A stretch of 64,000 bases of DNA from Ruminococcaceae bacterium FB2012. GTDB taxonomy: Bacteria; Bacillota; Clostridia; Oscillospirales; Ruminococcaceae. The notes beneath the pieces were generated by a model that made no database searches, was not told the origin of the DNA, and saw only the letters and a list, made by a program, of their open reading frames with translations. The DNA is taken from contig FMXS01000005.1 of assembly GCA_900104495.1 (NCBI GenBank), positions 1 through 64,000 on the forward strand, given 5' to 3'. Below are positions 17,122-25,705 of this stretch, piece by piece. A program made the position numbers and the translations under genes. The first letter of the stretch is position 1; the number at the start of each line of letters is the position of its first letter.

Positions 17122-19614
17122 TTATTTCTTATCCGTATAAATAAATATCTGACACACGCTGAAATTTGCACTGCCCGAAGTCAATATCTGATCGTCATAC
17201 GTCAAAACATACGTCTTATCTTCTTTATCGATCAGACTGACATTATTAGAAGAAAAATGCACGGGACGGTGACGGTTCAGACTTCCGCTGATCTCACCAA
17301 TGAACTGCGGACCTTTTTTCGGCTTGATGAACACACTGCCTCTGCTGCCGATCCTTCCGTTGGCGTAGAAAGTAACACCGTTGATGTTTTTGCGGTCTCC
17401 TCTGAAAGGAACAAAGGCCGAAAGTGTAAACATTCTTTCTGTGACCCACCCGTTCAGAGGGCCGTTGATGCTTCCGCCGACACGTTTGGCGTGGTTGTAA
17501 TTCACTACTGCCGAATACTTGAAGCGCTTCTTGAAGATCTCACCTAACAGGATAAACAGTATGAATCCGGGTATCAGGTAATTGAATATAAGTTCCCGGA
17601 CGAGATCCTTGCCGATCACGAGCCTTCCGGTCTCGCTGAAAAATTTGGTCTCGGAGGTGATGTCCAGATCGCCGGTGGGGACAGCAAAGGCTGCAAAGTA
17701 AGCCCATCCTTCGTTTTTCGGAACGCAGAGAACGCTTCCGTCCAGATTATATGTCACCTCAAGTTTAAGCTTTTCGTCATAAGGAGAATTCATTTTGAAC
17801 TCGGGGGCGAGTATCTCCACCGCTTCCTTGCTCAGTTTTTCTCCCTCAGCGTAGAACTCAAAGGCTACGCCCTTTTCGTTATCCCCGAGGTCAGCACGGA
17901 TAAGCTCGTTATCTTCGGGGACAATGGCTTTTGCCGTATACTCCGCCGGCTTGACATAGGCCTTGCCGGATGCTGAATTACCGCCCTGAACAACACCTTT
18001 TATCTCCACGTCGCCGGAGGGGTTGGAGGTGATCGGGTCGCGGTAGCCGGGAGTAAAGGATACGGTGCCGTCATCTTCATATCTGGTGCTGCCGGCCAGA
18101 TCGGTCTGTATCTCGAATACTATCGACTCCGCCTGTTCTTTAGTGATCTTCTCTCCGTCTGCATAAATGGTAAAAACGAATTTCTCGGTATTGTTTTTTA
18201 GCTCGGAGAGGGTGAAATCCATCTTTGACGAGGGCTCGACCTTCACGGTATAATTGACGCCCTTAGCAGGAGTGAACACTCCGGAGGAAAGAGTTATGGG
18301 CAAAAAGCCTTGTATCTGCACGCTGGCGGTTATCTCGGTGGGAGTATTGTGGAGCCCGACCCCGCTCAGAAGCATATCGGACTTATTGCTGCTGGCGGTG
18401 ACAGAGCCGTTCTCCTTCACAAACGTGCCGTAAACGGTATCGCTCGGGAGCAGGTTTGCAGATATCTCGTTGTCCGTACCTATCTCATAGATCCCGCAGC
18501 CGACTTCGATCTTGTCGCCCTCTTTGGTTTCGGAGAGGTCGGTGATCTCCTTGCCGTCCTTATAATACTTCATTCTGATATCCAGCGCGGGCTCAAACAT
18601 CATGACCACGTTATCGAGACTGATATCGCTGCTGAACTCGACGGTATATGTGCCGGTGCCGATATTATCCGAGGACGGGTCGCTGATCTGGAAGGTCCCT
18701 CCGATCAGTGACTTGTCTGTCACTGAACCGAAATGTTCCGGATAGCGGAGGGAAGCCTGCCTTGTGACCTCCAATTTCTGCCCGCCGCTATGCTTGACGC
18801 TTTTTATCTCAGCATCTGTTTTCTGGAGCAGCACCGCAATATTGAGCAAAGGTATTTTTGAACTGATCTCGATGGTTTTTGGATCCTTCATCACGATATC
18901 GGAGGGGCTCAGCCTCGAACGTCCGGAGACCTTATCCGCGATCTCTGACATCACCTTGACGATATCGTTTGCCCCGGCGGAGGAATAGACGTAACGCTGA
19001 TTAGCGGTATCTTCCTTTGGCTTGATGATATCCTCGCCTATTGAAAGAAAAGTTATCCTCGGCGAAGACCCGTTGGGCATCGTGGAGGAAGAGAAAGATG
19101 CGAGCTTGGAATTGACATCGTCTTCCGGCACTTCAATGTTGCCTTCCCGGGCGAAATTGCCGTCGGTAATGACCACGAGCCAGTACTGGGTGTTCTCGTT
19201 GCTGTCATCAACGCTTCGGAGCTTGTCGTAAGCGATGTCAAGCGACCAAAAAGGAGTTCCCTGGTCATCAAAATGGTCCCTTATGCTGTTTACAGACGAC
19301 TGGATGCCGGATGCAGACAGGTCAACTTCGTCGGGAACATACGAATTGGGATAATTCCCGGCAGAGGACATATATGTAACGAACAGTTTATCTTCGTCAT
19401 TGAGCAGCCCGCAGAAGGCCTGCATTGCATAGTTGGCATAAGCCCAATTGGAACAGCCGTTGTAGGACATACTGCCCGAATCGTCATACACGACGGAGAC
19501 TATCTTACGTATATACAGTGATTCGGCTCCCGCTTTCAGAACGTTTATCGAACCGTTCAAGGCTGCTGTGAAAAGAAACAGCACGGATAAAAGCACTGCT
19601 GTAAACTTTCTCAT
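17122..19614 (-). CDS. Secreted/membrane vWA-domain protein, first gene of the tubulin-like operon
   Basis: 830 residues with a clear signal peptide (KFTAVLLSVLFLFTAALNG). A von Willebrand A domain follows directly: MIDAS motif DDSGSMS near residue 45, the conserved Thr region GTPFWSL and the late Asp in VVITDGNF. Beta-rich, repeat-like extracellular modules occupy about 250-670 (EFYAEGEKLSKEAVEI and similar phrases recur). One membrane helix at about 676-692 is followed by a basic stop-transfer (KKRFK) and a cytoplasmic domain of about 135 residues. The topology therefore links an outside metal-dependent adhesion domain with the cytoplasm where the tubulin-like protein is made. It is the promoter-proximal gene of the four-gene operon. 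Ligand unknown. Confidence 0.85.
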   Translation of the reverse strand: MRKFTAVLLSVLFLFTAALNGSINVLKAGAESLYIRKIVSVVYDDSGSMSYNGCSNWAYANYAMQAFCGLLNDEDKLFVTYMSSAGNYPNSYVPDEVDLSASGIQSSVNSIRDHFDDQGTPFWSLDIAYDKLRSVDDSNENTQYWLVVITDGNFAREGNIEVPEDDVNSKLASFSSSTMPNGSSPRITFLSIGEDIIKPKEDTANQRYVYSSAGANDIVKVMSEIADKVSGRSRLSPSDIVMKDPKTIEISSKIPLLNIAVLLQKTDAEIKSVKHSGGQKLEVTRQASLRYPEHFGSVTDKSLIGGTFQISDPSSDNIGTGTYTVEFSSDISLDNVVMMFEPALDIRMKYYKDGKEITDLSETKEGDKIEVGCGIYEIGTDNEISANLLPSDTVYGTFVKENGSVTASSNKSDMLLSGVGLHNTPTEITASVQIQGFLPITLSSGVFTPAKGVNYTVKVEPSSKMDFTLSELKNNTEKFVFTIYADGEKITKEQAESIVFEIQTDLAGSTRYEDDGTVSFTPGYRDPITSNPSGDVEIKGVVQGGNSASGKAYVKPAEYTAKAIVPEDNELIRADLGDNEKGVAFEFYAEGEKLSKEAVEILAPEFKMNSPYDEKLKLEVTYNLDGSVLCVPKNEGWAYFAAFAVPTGDLDITSETKFFSETGRLVIGKDLVRELIFNYLIPGFILFILLGEIFKKRFKYSAVVNYNHAKRVGGSINGPLNGWVTERMFTLSAFVPFRGDRKNINGVTFYANGRIGSRGSVFIKPKKGPQFIGEISGSLNRHRPVHFSSNNVSLIDKEDKTYVLTYDDQILTSGSANFSVCQIFIYTDKK

Positions 19615-19716
19615 TTTTACATCTCACTTTCACAAAACAGTACCCGCAGATGCCCTGCGCAGCAGTGAAAACATACTGCCGCATCAGTCAGCGATCTCCA
19701 AGCAGCAATTTTGTTT

Positions 19717-19745
19717 ATTATATCACAAATGGCGTCAAAAGTCAA
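19717..19745 (-). promoter_or_regulatory. Promoter of the tubulin-like operon
   Basis: Minus strand TTGACT (19740-19745), 17 bp, TATAAT (19717-19722). The start codon is at 19614, giving a leader of about 95 nt. Confidence 0.75.
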
Positions 19746-19784
19746 CACAAATTTCCGTCATTCTTCCGAAAAGCCCGACGAAGA

Positions 19785-20189
19785 TCAGATGATGTAAAAC
19801 CGTTCGATGTGATGTAATAAAATAGGATGATCGATCCTGCTCCTGATGATATTGCAGCTGCCGTTCCCCAGCTGGATAACATCCCCGGGGCAGGCATCGG
19901 CAGCGGAAACTTGAAAGCCGTAGGGCCCCGCGCCTTCATTCGTGATAATGAAACGGTAGAAATACTCCACACCCGTCCAGGCGGCTGCACGGTCGTGAAG
20001 GGAGAAATAATACCAGCCCGCATCGCGGGTGAAGTTCATAACGGCTCCGCCCGCATAGATACACTGCGAAACGAAATTGGTGCAGTCGCCGCCGACAGTG
20101 TCGAAATCGTAGTAGAGAGGGTTCCGTGAAAACGCCCAGCGCCGGGCGTAGTCTGTTTCCTCCTGTAAGTCGAGCGCGTATTCCGTCAT
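19785..20189 (-). CDS. Shortened putative amidase (Amidase_6 type)
   Basis: 134 residues; GGGGGTGAAAGC before the ATG. YARRWAFSRNPLYYDF, GGDCTNFVSQCIYAGG (catalytic Cys) and GWYYFSLHDRAAAWTGVEYF are the signature blocks of the putative amidase domain found on cell-wall-active proteins, here without a signal peptide. Normal domains are about 160 residues and have, after GDVIQL, a histidine block (xFxHxxxV) and AAHxxDxxxRPLS before the closing RFIHI. Here GDVIQLGNGS jumps to IIRSRIDHPILLHHIERFYII, so about 25 residues including the histidine block seem to be lost in frame. It is therefore probably inactive or altered. Recognition of the family is firm; the effect of the loss is inference. Confidence 0.7.
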   Translation of the reverse strand: MTEYALDLQEETDYARRWAFSRNPLYYDFDTVGGDCTNFVSQCIYAGGAVMNFTRDAGWYYFSLHDRAAAWTGVEYFYRFIITNEGAGPYGFQVSAADACPGDVIQLGNGSCNIIRSRIDHPILLHHIERFYII

Positions 20190-20377
20190 GCTTTCACCCC
20201 CGATACATTATATGCGCATAGCGTTATCCGTGCGAAAGGGAACAGGCCGCAGGGTACAGACATCGGGCAGGCCGCTTTTTGTTTCTGTACCAAAACGGCA
20301 CATTCACGCAGAGTGCGCAGATATGGCTTGTATGCTTTGTTAAAAAACTAAAGATCTGCGTTTCGGGCTTTCTCGCT

Positions 20378-20406
20378 TGACAGATCATCTCGGTTTTGAT
20401 AAAATA
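20378..20406 (+). promoter_or_regulatory. Promoter of the GH3 gene
   Basis: TTGACA (20378-20383), 17 bp, TAAAAT (20401-20406), 61 bp before the start codon. Confidence 0.8.
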
Positions 20407-20466
20407 TGTAAATAAGCACTGTTCCAAAACTCAGGAAAGTGCCGGCAAAACGAAAAGAGGAAAAGT

Positions 20467-22686
20467 ATGAAGCAAACGAAAAAGTTCGCGGCGGCGTTAT
20501 GTGCGGCCGTTATGTCCCTGGGAGCTTTGGGGCTTCCGGCATCGGCCGGGGAGGGCGGAAAGTCCATAGCCGAAATGCTGAAGGGAATGACCCTTGAACA
20601 GAAGATCGAGCAGATGATAATGATAACCGTTCGGACCTGGTCGGAAAACAACGACGGCAATTATAAGAATGTCGCCTCCCTCACCGAGGAGCACATGGAG
20701 TTCATCAAAAATCATAATTTCGCAGGCGTTTGTCTGTTCGCTCCGAATGTGCAGAACGTCGATCAGACCATCGCGCTGACCACGGAGATCCAGCAGGCGG
20801 CCCTTGACAGCGAATGCGGTATACCGATGCTGATAAGCGCCGACCAGGAGGGCGGGAATATCTACCGCCTCGGGACCGGCACGCCCACCTGCGGAAATAT
20901 GGCGCTGGGCGCATCGCGGGACCCGGAGCTTGCCTATGAAAACGCGAAGGTGATCGGCAGCGAGATCAGCTCTCTCGGTATCAATACCGACTTAGCTCCC
21001 GTTGTTGATGTGAACAACAACCCCGCGAACCCTGTTATCAATATCCGTTCCTTCGGCTCGGATCCCGAGCTTGTCAGCACAATGGCAGCCGGATATATCA
21101 AGGGACTGCAAAGCGAAGGCGTAGTCACCGCCTGCAAGCATTTCCCCGGGCACGGCGATACCGGCACCGACAGCCACACGGGGCTCCCCCTGGTGGATAA
21201 GAGCCTTGAAGAGCTGAAAAAGCTGGAGCTTTACCCCTACACCGCAGCTATCGAAGCCGGCACGGATATGATAATGACCGCGCACATCCAGTTCCCGCAG
21301 ATCGAAAAGGATACCTACACTTCCGTCTCCGACGGTGAAAAGGTAACGATCCCCGCGACCCTTTCCGATGACGTCATCACGGGTGTTCTCAGAAACGAGC
21401 TGAAATATGACGGAGTAGTTATCACCGACTCGATGATAATGGCAGCCATAAAGAATAATTTCAGCCTTGTGGATTCGGCTGTCCTTGCGATAAACGCGGA
21501 TGTGGATATCATCCTTGAGCCCTTCGCTGTTCAGTCAAGCGCGGATATGGCAAAAATGGAGCAGTATATCAAGGACGTCGCGGAGCAGGTCAGGGAAGGG
21601 AACATCTCCGAGGAGGAGATCGACGATTCCGTAATGCGCATCCTTAAAATGAAGCAGAACAGAGGCATCCTTGACTACACCGCCCCCGACGCCGGGAACG
21701 CCCACAAGACCGTAGGCTCTGCCGAGCACAGAGAAACGGCTTTGAAGGCAGCGGAAAAGGCCGTGACCCTTATCAAGAATGACGAAGACGTTCTCCCGCT
21801 TGATATGGGAGAGAACGGCAAGGCCGCTTTCTTCTATCCCTATGACAATGTGAAGCCGACTATGGACTTTGCTCTTGACCGTCTGAAAAAGGAAGGCACA
21901 GTTGCGGAGGGCGTGACATACGAAGGCTTCTGTCTCCAGGATCACACCGCGGAGGATTTTGAGGAAAACGTCAAAAACTCCGATGTGGTGATAATCGCAT
22001 TTGAGATGTACAGAGCCGCCAACATCGACAGCACCAACACCCGCGGCTGGCAGGCTGTCTTTGCGGACGATATGATAAAGCTGGCTCACAAGCACGGCAA
22101 GAAGGTCATTTTCATCAGCGCGAACATCCCTTACGATGCGGCCCGCTTCACCGATGCCGATGCTATCCTTGCGGCATACAACGCGGACGGAATGCCGCAG
22201 CTCCCCGTTGACGGCGAGGAAAACCCCGCCTACGGCGTGAACTATCCCGCTGCGCTGATAACGGTCTTCGGCGGAAATTCCCCCACGGGAAAGCTGCCGG
22301 TGGATGTCTATGCACTGGACGAGAATACACAGTATACAGACGAGATACTTTTCCCCTTCGGCTACGGGCTGAACTACAAAGCAGAAGAGCCCGATGACAG
22401 TCAGCCGGACAGTGGACCGGACAGTGAATCGGAAAGCGAGCCGGACAGCGCCCCCGACAGTGAGCCGGAAAGTGAATCGGAAAGCGAGCCCGACAGCAGC
22501 TCCGAGAGCGAGTCTGACAGCGAACCCGACAGCACTTCCGACAGTGAGCCGGAAAAAGAAAAAGCTCCCCCGAAGGAAGACTCCTCCGATAAGAGCGATA
22601 ACCCCAAGACCGGCACCGCAGCGGGAGCAGCCGTGATCGCAGCCGCAGCTGTGCTGGGAACGATACTTGTGAAAAAGAGAAGCTGA
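20467..22686 (+). CDS. Surface GH3 glycosidase, NagZ-like (beta-N-acetylhexosaminidase type)
   Basis: 739 residues. Signal peptide 1-27 (ending LPASAGEG). The GH3 catalytic barrel contains KHFPGHGDTGTDSH at 224-237, the loop that in NagZ-type enzymes supplies the Asp-His acid/base pair, and the nucleophile region GVVITDSM with Asp321. A second GH3 C-terminal domain ends around residue 635 (FPFGYGLNY). Then comes a tail of about 75 residues made of Ser/Asp/Pro/Glu repeats, NPKTG at 712-716, an Ala-rich hydrophobic helix and KKRS. The enzyme is thus exported and held at the envelope, where it would cut N-acetylglucosaminides from peptidoglycan or chitin-like glycans. RBS GAGGAAAAGT; promoter and terminator make it a single-gene unit. 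Confidence 0.9.
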   Translation: MKQTKKFAAALCAAVMSLGALGLPASAGEGGKSIAEMLKGMTLEQKIEQMIMITVRTWSENNDGNYKNVASLTEEHMEFIKNHNFAGVCLFAPNVQNVDQTIALTTEIQQAALDSECGIPMLISADQEGGNIYRLGTGTPTCGNMALGASRDPELAYENAKVIGSEISSLGINTDLAPVVDVNNNPANPVINIRSFGSDPELVSTMAAGYIKGLQSEGVVTACKHFPGHGDTGTDSHTGLPLVDKSLEELKKLELYPYTAAIEAGTDMIMTAHIQFPQIEKDTYTSVSDGEKVTIPATLSDDVITGVLRNELKYDGVVITDSMIMAAIKNNFSLVDSAVLAINADVDIILEPFAVQSSADMAKMEQYIKDVAEQVREGNISEEEIDDSVMRILKMKQNRGILDYTAPDAGNAHKTVGSAEHRETALKAAEKAVTLIKNDEDVLPLDMGENGKAAFFYPYDNVKPTMDFALDRLKKEGTVAEGVTYEGFCLQDHTAEDFEENVKNSDVVIIAFEMYRAANIDSTNTRGWQAVFADDMIKLAHKHGKKVIFISANIPYDAARFTDADAILAAYNADGMPQLPVDGEENPAYGVNYPAALITVFGGNSPTGKLPVDVYALDENTQYTDEILFPFGYGLNYKAEEPDDSQPDSGPDSESESEPDSAPDSEPESESESEPDSSSESESDSEPDSTSDSEPEKEKAPPKEDSSDKSDNPKTGTAAGAAVIAAAAVLGTILVKKRS

Positions 22687-22704
22687 TAATTGAAGCGCGC
22701 AAGA

Positions 22705-22869
22705 AGGGGCTGCTGCACAGCTTTCCCGCCAAAAAAGGGTGCTCCCCCCCACCGGGGAAGCACCCTTTTTCGTGTTTTTATGCTTATCAAAGTGCGAATA
22801 TGCGCGATTCACGGTTACGCTGTTCGTGCAGCAGCCCCATTTGCGGCGGGAATGCTGTGCAGCAACCCT
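22705..22869. repeat. Imperfect 25-bp inverted repeat around the GH3 terminator
   Basis: AGGGGCTGCTGCACAGC followed by TTTCCCGCC (22705-22730) is mirrored by GGCGGGAAT followed by GCTGTGCAGCAACCCT (22845-22869), 22 of 25 or so positions pairing. The arms enclose the GH3 terminator and about 75 bp, and end just before the 3' end of the MutS-like gene. Possible roles are a large RNA hairpin between convergent genes or the ends of a small decayed element. Confidence 0.6.
22731..22771 (+). terminator. Terminator of the GH3 gene
   Basis: AAGGGTGCTCCCC pairs with GGGGAAGCACCCTT, with A-run before and T-run after (AAAAAAGGG ... CCCTTTTT). Confidence 0.85.
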
Positions 22870-22875
22870 ATGATA

Positions 22876-24591
22876 TTAATTCCCGCCCACCAGCATATCG
22901 TAGGTCACGCCGTATTTTTCGGCAATATCCCTGGCGTAGGAGGAGCCCTCCGGCTTAGCCAAAGCCACCTTGAAGGAACGCTTGCCGTCCTCGGTGCGCA
23001 TTATCAGCGAGGCGGCTCCCGCGCCGGAGCTTTCACGGGAAAGGGCTTCGGCCTCTTCTCCCAGCTTGTGCATATGGGTGTTGTAGACAGTCCGCACGCC
23101 TTTGGTCAGCAGAGCCTTTACGGAATCCCTTGCGATGTAGCAGCCTTCCTCGAAAGAAGTGGTGGAGAAGGTCTCGTTCAGCAGAAGAAGGCTCCTGTCC
23201 GTACACCCGGAGAACATCTCTCTGAAACGGACGCATTCTTCTCCCAGCCTTCCGAGGTCGGTCGTCTTGTCCTCGTCTGCCGGGAAGTGGGTGAAGATGC
23301 AGTCGCAGGGGATATAGCGGAAGCTCTCCGCCGGGACGAAAAGCCCTCCCTGCGCCAGTATGAACAGCTGTCCGACTGCCTGGGTCAGCGTGGTCTTTCC
23401 TCCGCGGTTTGCACCGGTGAGGATGTAGACGGTATGCTCACGGCCGAAGTCAAGGTCGTTGGGGACTATCTCGCTGACGTTCTCCATGGTCATCGCAAGT
23501 TTCAGATTGTAGAAGCCCTTCGCGGACATGGAGGCACCGTCACCGGTCTCCGTCTGCGCCTCGCAGAATGCACAGCCCTTTTCCGCAAGGCCGCTGATAA
23601 GCTCCGCGCATCGGATGTAATAGATGAACTCCGGCACCAGTCCGGAGATGTTCACGATAGCGACGTTCGCATATTTGGTAAGGGTGTCCCTCAGTTTCTT
23701 CACAAGGGAGCCGAGCATTTTGCTCACCACGGTGTCGAGATAGAAGGTGGAGCCCGAGGCTGCGCCGTCGGATTTGGTGTTCACCACCGTGGAGCCTGCT
23801 CCCGCATTGTTTATCACCGCGAACAAGCCTGCCTGGTTCTTGATGCGGTCGGCGGCGCTGCGCTTTTCTTCCTTGTCGATAAGCTGATAGTGCATATCTC
23901 CGTCCCAGTCTTCGGTGTCCCGGAGCCTGTCCTTGGAGGCTATCGCATCGGCAAAATTGCTGACGATGCCCGACTTTTTGAAGGGCTTTTTATTGACGGA
24001 TACCAGCCCGATGCTGACGGCTTCAAACCGCTCGTTGACATTGATGCCGAGGGTGACGCTCTGCACGTCGGAGGCTTTCATTTTCAGCGCGGTGATGTCC
24101 TTCTTCATTTCGGCAAAGCAGGCATCCTCGTAAAGCCCGGAGATGTAGTCCCTCAGCGACTTCAGCCCCTCGGAGCTTATCCTTTCGTCGGAAAGGCAGT
24201 CCTGCATGGTCTCAACGGTTTTGATGTAGCTGTCAAGCTCGTCAAGGCGGTGAAAGAGATGCCACAGCCCCAGCTCCTCGTCGGAGGTCTTGTGCATGGT
24301 GGAGAAGTCCTTCATGAACTGTATCCTGTCAAAGAGCTGCATCATAGTCTTTCGCAGCTCCGGCAGCCGGATCATGTCCGCGAATATCTCCCGTCGGTAT
24401 GCGGCCACATCCGCATTGTCGGTTATCTGCGAAAGCACGTTCGTTATCAGACGGCGTTCTTTTTCGTCCTCCGATACTGCCCGGCAGAATGCCTCCAGGC
24501 CGAGGTCGTGGAGCACGTTATCCGGGAGACGGCGGTATCCGGGGTCAGTCCCGGCGGGATGCAGAAGGCTGAAACCCGTATGTTTGTCCAT
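22876..24591 (-). CDS. MutS-family ATPase without mismatch-recognition domains
   Basis: 571 residues from the ATG at 24591, chosen because GAGAGGTGAG precedes it; the open frame extends further upstream only antisense to the AraC gene. There are no mismatch-binding domains. A helical core/clamp region leads to the MutS domain V ATPase: Walker A TGANRGGKTT (392-401) and Walker B SLLLLNETFSTTS (467-479), where Asn-Glu replaces the usual Asp-Glu. The C-terminus has the MutS end pattern SYARDIAEKYGV. Such short MutS-like proteins are not mismatch-repair MutS; related ones act on other DNA structures or are uncharacterised. It lies 11 bp after the AraC/GyrI regulator on the same strand and is likely co-transcribed. 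Confidence 0.85.
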   Translation of the reverse strand: MDKHTGFSLLHPAGTDPGYRRLPDNVLHDLGLEAFCRAVSEDEKERRLITNVLSQITDNADVAAYRREIFADMIRLPELRKTMMQLFDRIQFMKDFSTMHKTSDEELGLWHLFHRLDELDSYIKTVETMQDCLSDERISSEGLKSLRDYISGLYEDACFAEMKKDITALKMKASDVQSVTLGINVNERFEAVSIGLVSVNKKPFKKSGIVSNFADAIASKDRLRDTEDWDGDMHYQLIDKEEKRSAADRIKNQAGLFAVINNAGAGSTVVNTKSDGAASGSTFYLDTVVSKMLGSLVKKLRDTLTKYANVAIVNISGLVPEFIYYIRCAELISGLAEKGCAFCEAQTETGDGASMSAKGFYNLKLAMTMENVSEIVPNDLDFGREHTVYILTGANRGGKTTLTQAVGQLFILAQGGLFVPAESFRYIPCDCIFTHFPADEDKTTDLGRLGEECVRFREMFSGCTDRSLLLLNETFSTTSFEEGCYIARDSVKALLTKGVRTVYNTHMHKLGEEAEALSRESSGAGAASLIMRTEDGKRSFKVALAKPEGSSYARDIAEKYGVTYDMLVGGN

Positions 24592-24602
24592 AGGCTCACC
24601 TC

Positions 24603-25436
24603 TCAGACTTTTTTCAGCGGGATGCAGATATAGCTGACCGTATCGGCGGGGTCCTTGGCCGGCGGCAGATAGAACTCCATTGAATAGTCGCCCGCCAAGG
24701 CATAGCCCTGCAATGCGGGGAGCCACTCCGACCATATCTGCGTGTTGACCTTCTGCATACTTTCGGGCAGAGGGCCCTTGCACATAAACAGCGCCCAAAG
24801 TCCCCCGGGGACCTGATAGGTGCTGCACCCCTCCGGGATGTCCTCCCAGGGGAGATACAGGTCGGCTATCCAGTAGTCGAAGGTCTTGCCGTCCATGTCG
24901 GTGCAGATGCCGAAGGTCCCTTTCAGGCCCTTCATATCCGACATCCATTCACCCCAGAACTTCGGTATCTCCTTATAGCTCGTTTCGGTGCTGAAACGCT
25001 TTTTGACGCCCACCACCGTAAACGGCGCTTTTTCAACGATCCTGTAATCCAGCATATTACCGCCCTCCAATGTGATCTTGATATGTAACGGAGCGAAGGA
25101 ACGCAGATTTGCTCCCGTTTCTCTTGCCTGCGCCGGGGTGATGCCGTGAAAGCGCTGGAAGGCCTTTGCAAAGCTGTCGGGAGAATCATAGCCGTACTTC
25201 AAAGCAATGTCGATGACCTTCCGGTCGGAGCAGGCCAGCTCCTGCGCAGCCAGCGTCATGCGTCGGGCGCGGATGTATTCTCCGACGGTCATCCCGCACA
25301 TAGCTCCGAAGATCCGCTGATAGTAAAACGGGGAAAGCGCAGCCTTCTCTGCGATCTTCCCGGTATCAAGCTCACCCTCCAGATTCTGTTCGATATAGTC
25401 AATGGAAGCCTGAAAGCCTTCGATCCAGTCTTTCAT
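24603..25436 (-). CDS. AraC-family regulator with GyrI-like ligand domain
   Basis: 277 residues. Residues 1-105 form the two-HTH AraC DNA-binding domain at the N-terminus (KAALSPFYYQRIFGAMCGMT; DIALKYGYDSPDSFAKAFQRFHG). Residues 115-277 form a GyrI-like / Rob-type effector domain (VVGVKKRF..., ending VSYICIPLKK). This order is typical of multidrug or small-molecule responsive regulators. ATG at 25436 is preferred because GAGGTG is the correct distance upstream; that GTG could be an alternative start. It probably controls itself and the MutS-like gene downstream, which is an unusual target; the ligand is unknown. Confidence 0.9.
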   Translation of the reverse strand: MKDWIEGFQASIDYIEQNLEGELDTGKIAEKAALSPFYYQRIFGAMCGMTVGEYIRARRMTLAAQELACSDRKVIDIALKYGYDSPDSFAKAFQRFHGITPAQARETGANLRSFAPLHIKITLEGGNMLDYRIVEKAPFTVVGVKKRFSTETSYKEIPKFWGEWMSDMKGLKGTFGICTDMDGKTFDYWIADLYLPWEDIPEGCSTYQVPGGLWALFMCKGPLPESMQKVNTQIWSEWLPALQGYALAGDYSMEFYLPPAKDPADTVSYICIPLKKV

Positions 25437-25631
25437 AACGGTCACCTCGTTCCGCTGAATTTATTCTATCACATCGGGACGGTTTTGTCCCGACTTTTTC
25501 TGCACACTTTTTCCGGCCCGGATGCATCCGCCGCCTTTATCAAATATTATACTTTATTCTGCCCCAAAAGTCAATCGGACGGAGAAGGGCTCAGCGGTTA
25601 CGGCATTTCCGGGCAGGGCCGCCGAAAGCCC

Positions 25632-25660
25632 TTGCAAAAACGTCGGGGATGTGGTATACT
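25632..25660 (+). promoter_or_regulatory. Promoter of the alpha/beta hydrolase gene
   Basis: TTGCAA (25632-25637), 17 bp, TATACT (25655-25660), 45 bp before the start codon. Confidence 0.7.
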
Positions 25661-25705
25661 GTGGACAGTAATATCTTCGGCATTGAAAGGCAAAGGAGAA
25701 CAAAA

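Noticed and set aside
4576..20189. The tubulin-like operon as part of a phage (phage tubulin PhuZ/TubZ type)
   Set aside because: The protein is far longer than TubZ/PhuZ, and no phage structural, integrase or plasmid partition genes accompany it apart from the lone primase.
21535..22812. Long open frame antisense to the GH3 gene (425 codons), and similar long antisense frames over the MutS-like gene (22690-24633, plus) and the M4/vWA gene (33859-36336, minus)
   Set aside because: They mirror strongly biased codons of the real genes, have implausible composition and no ribosome sites; the sense frames have clear families.
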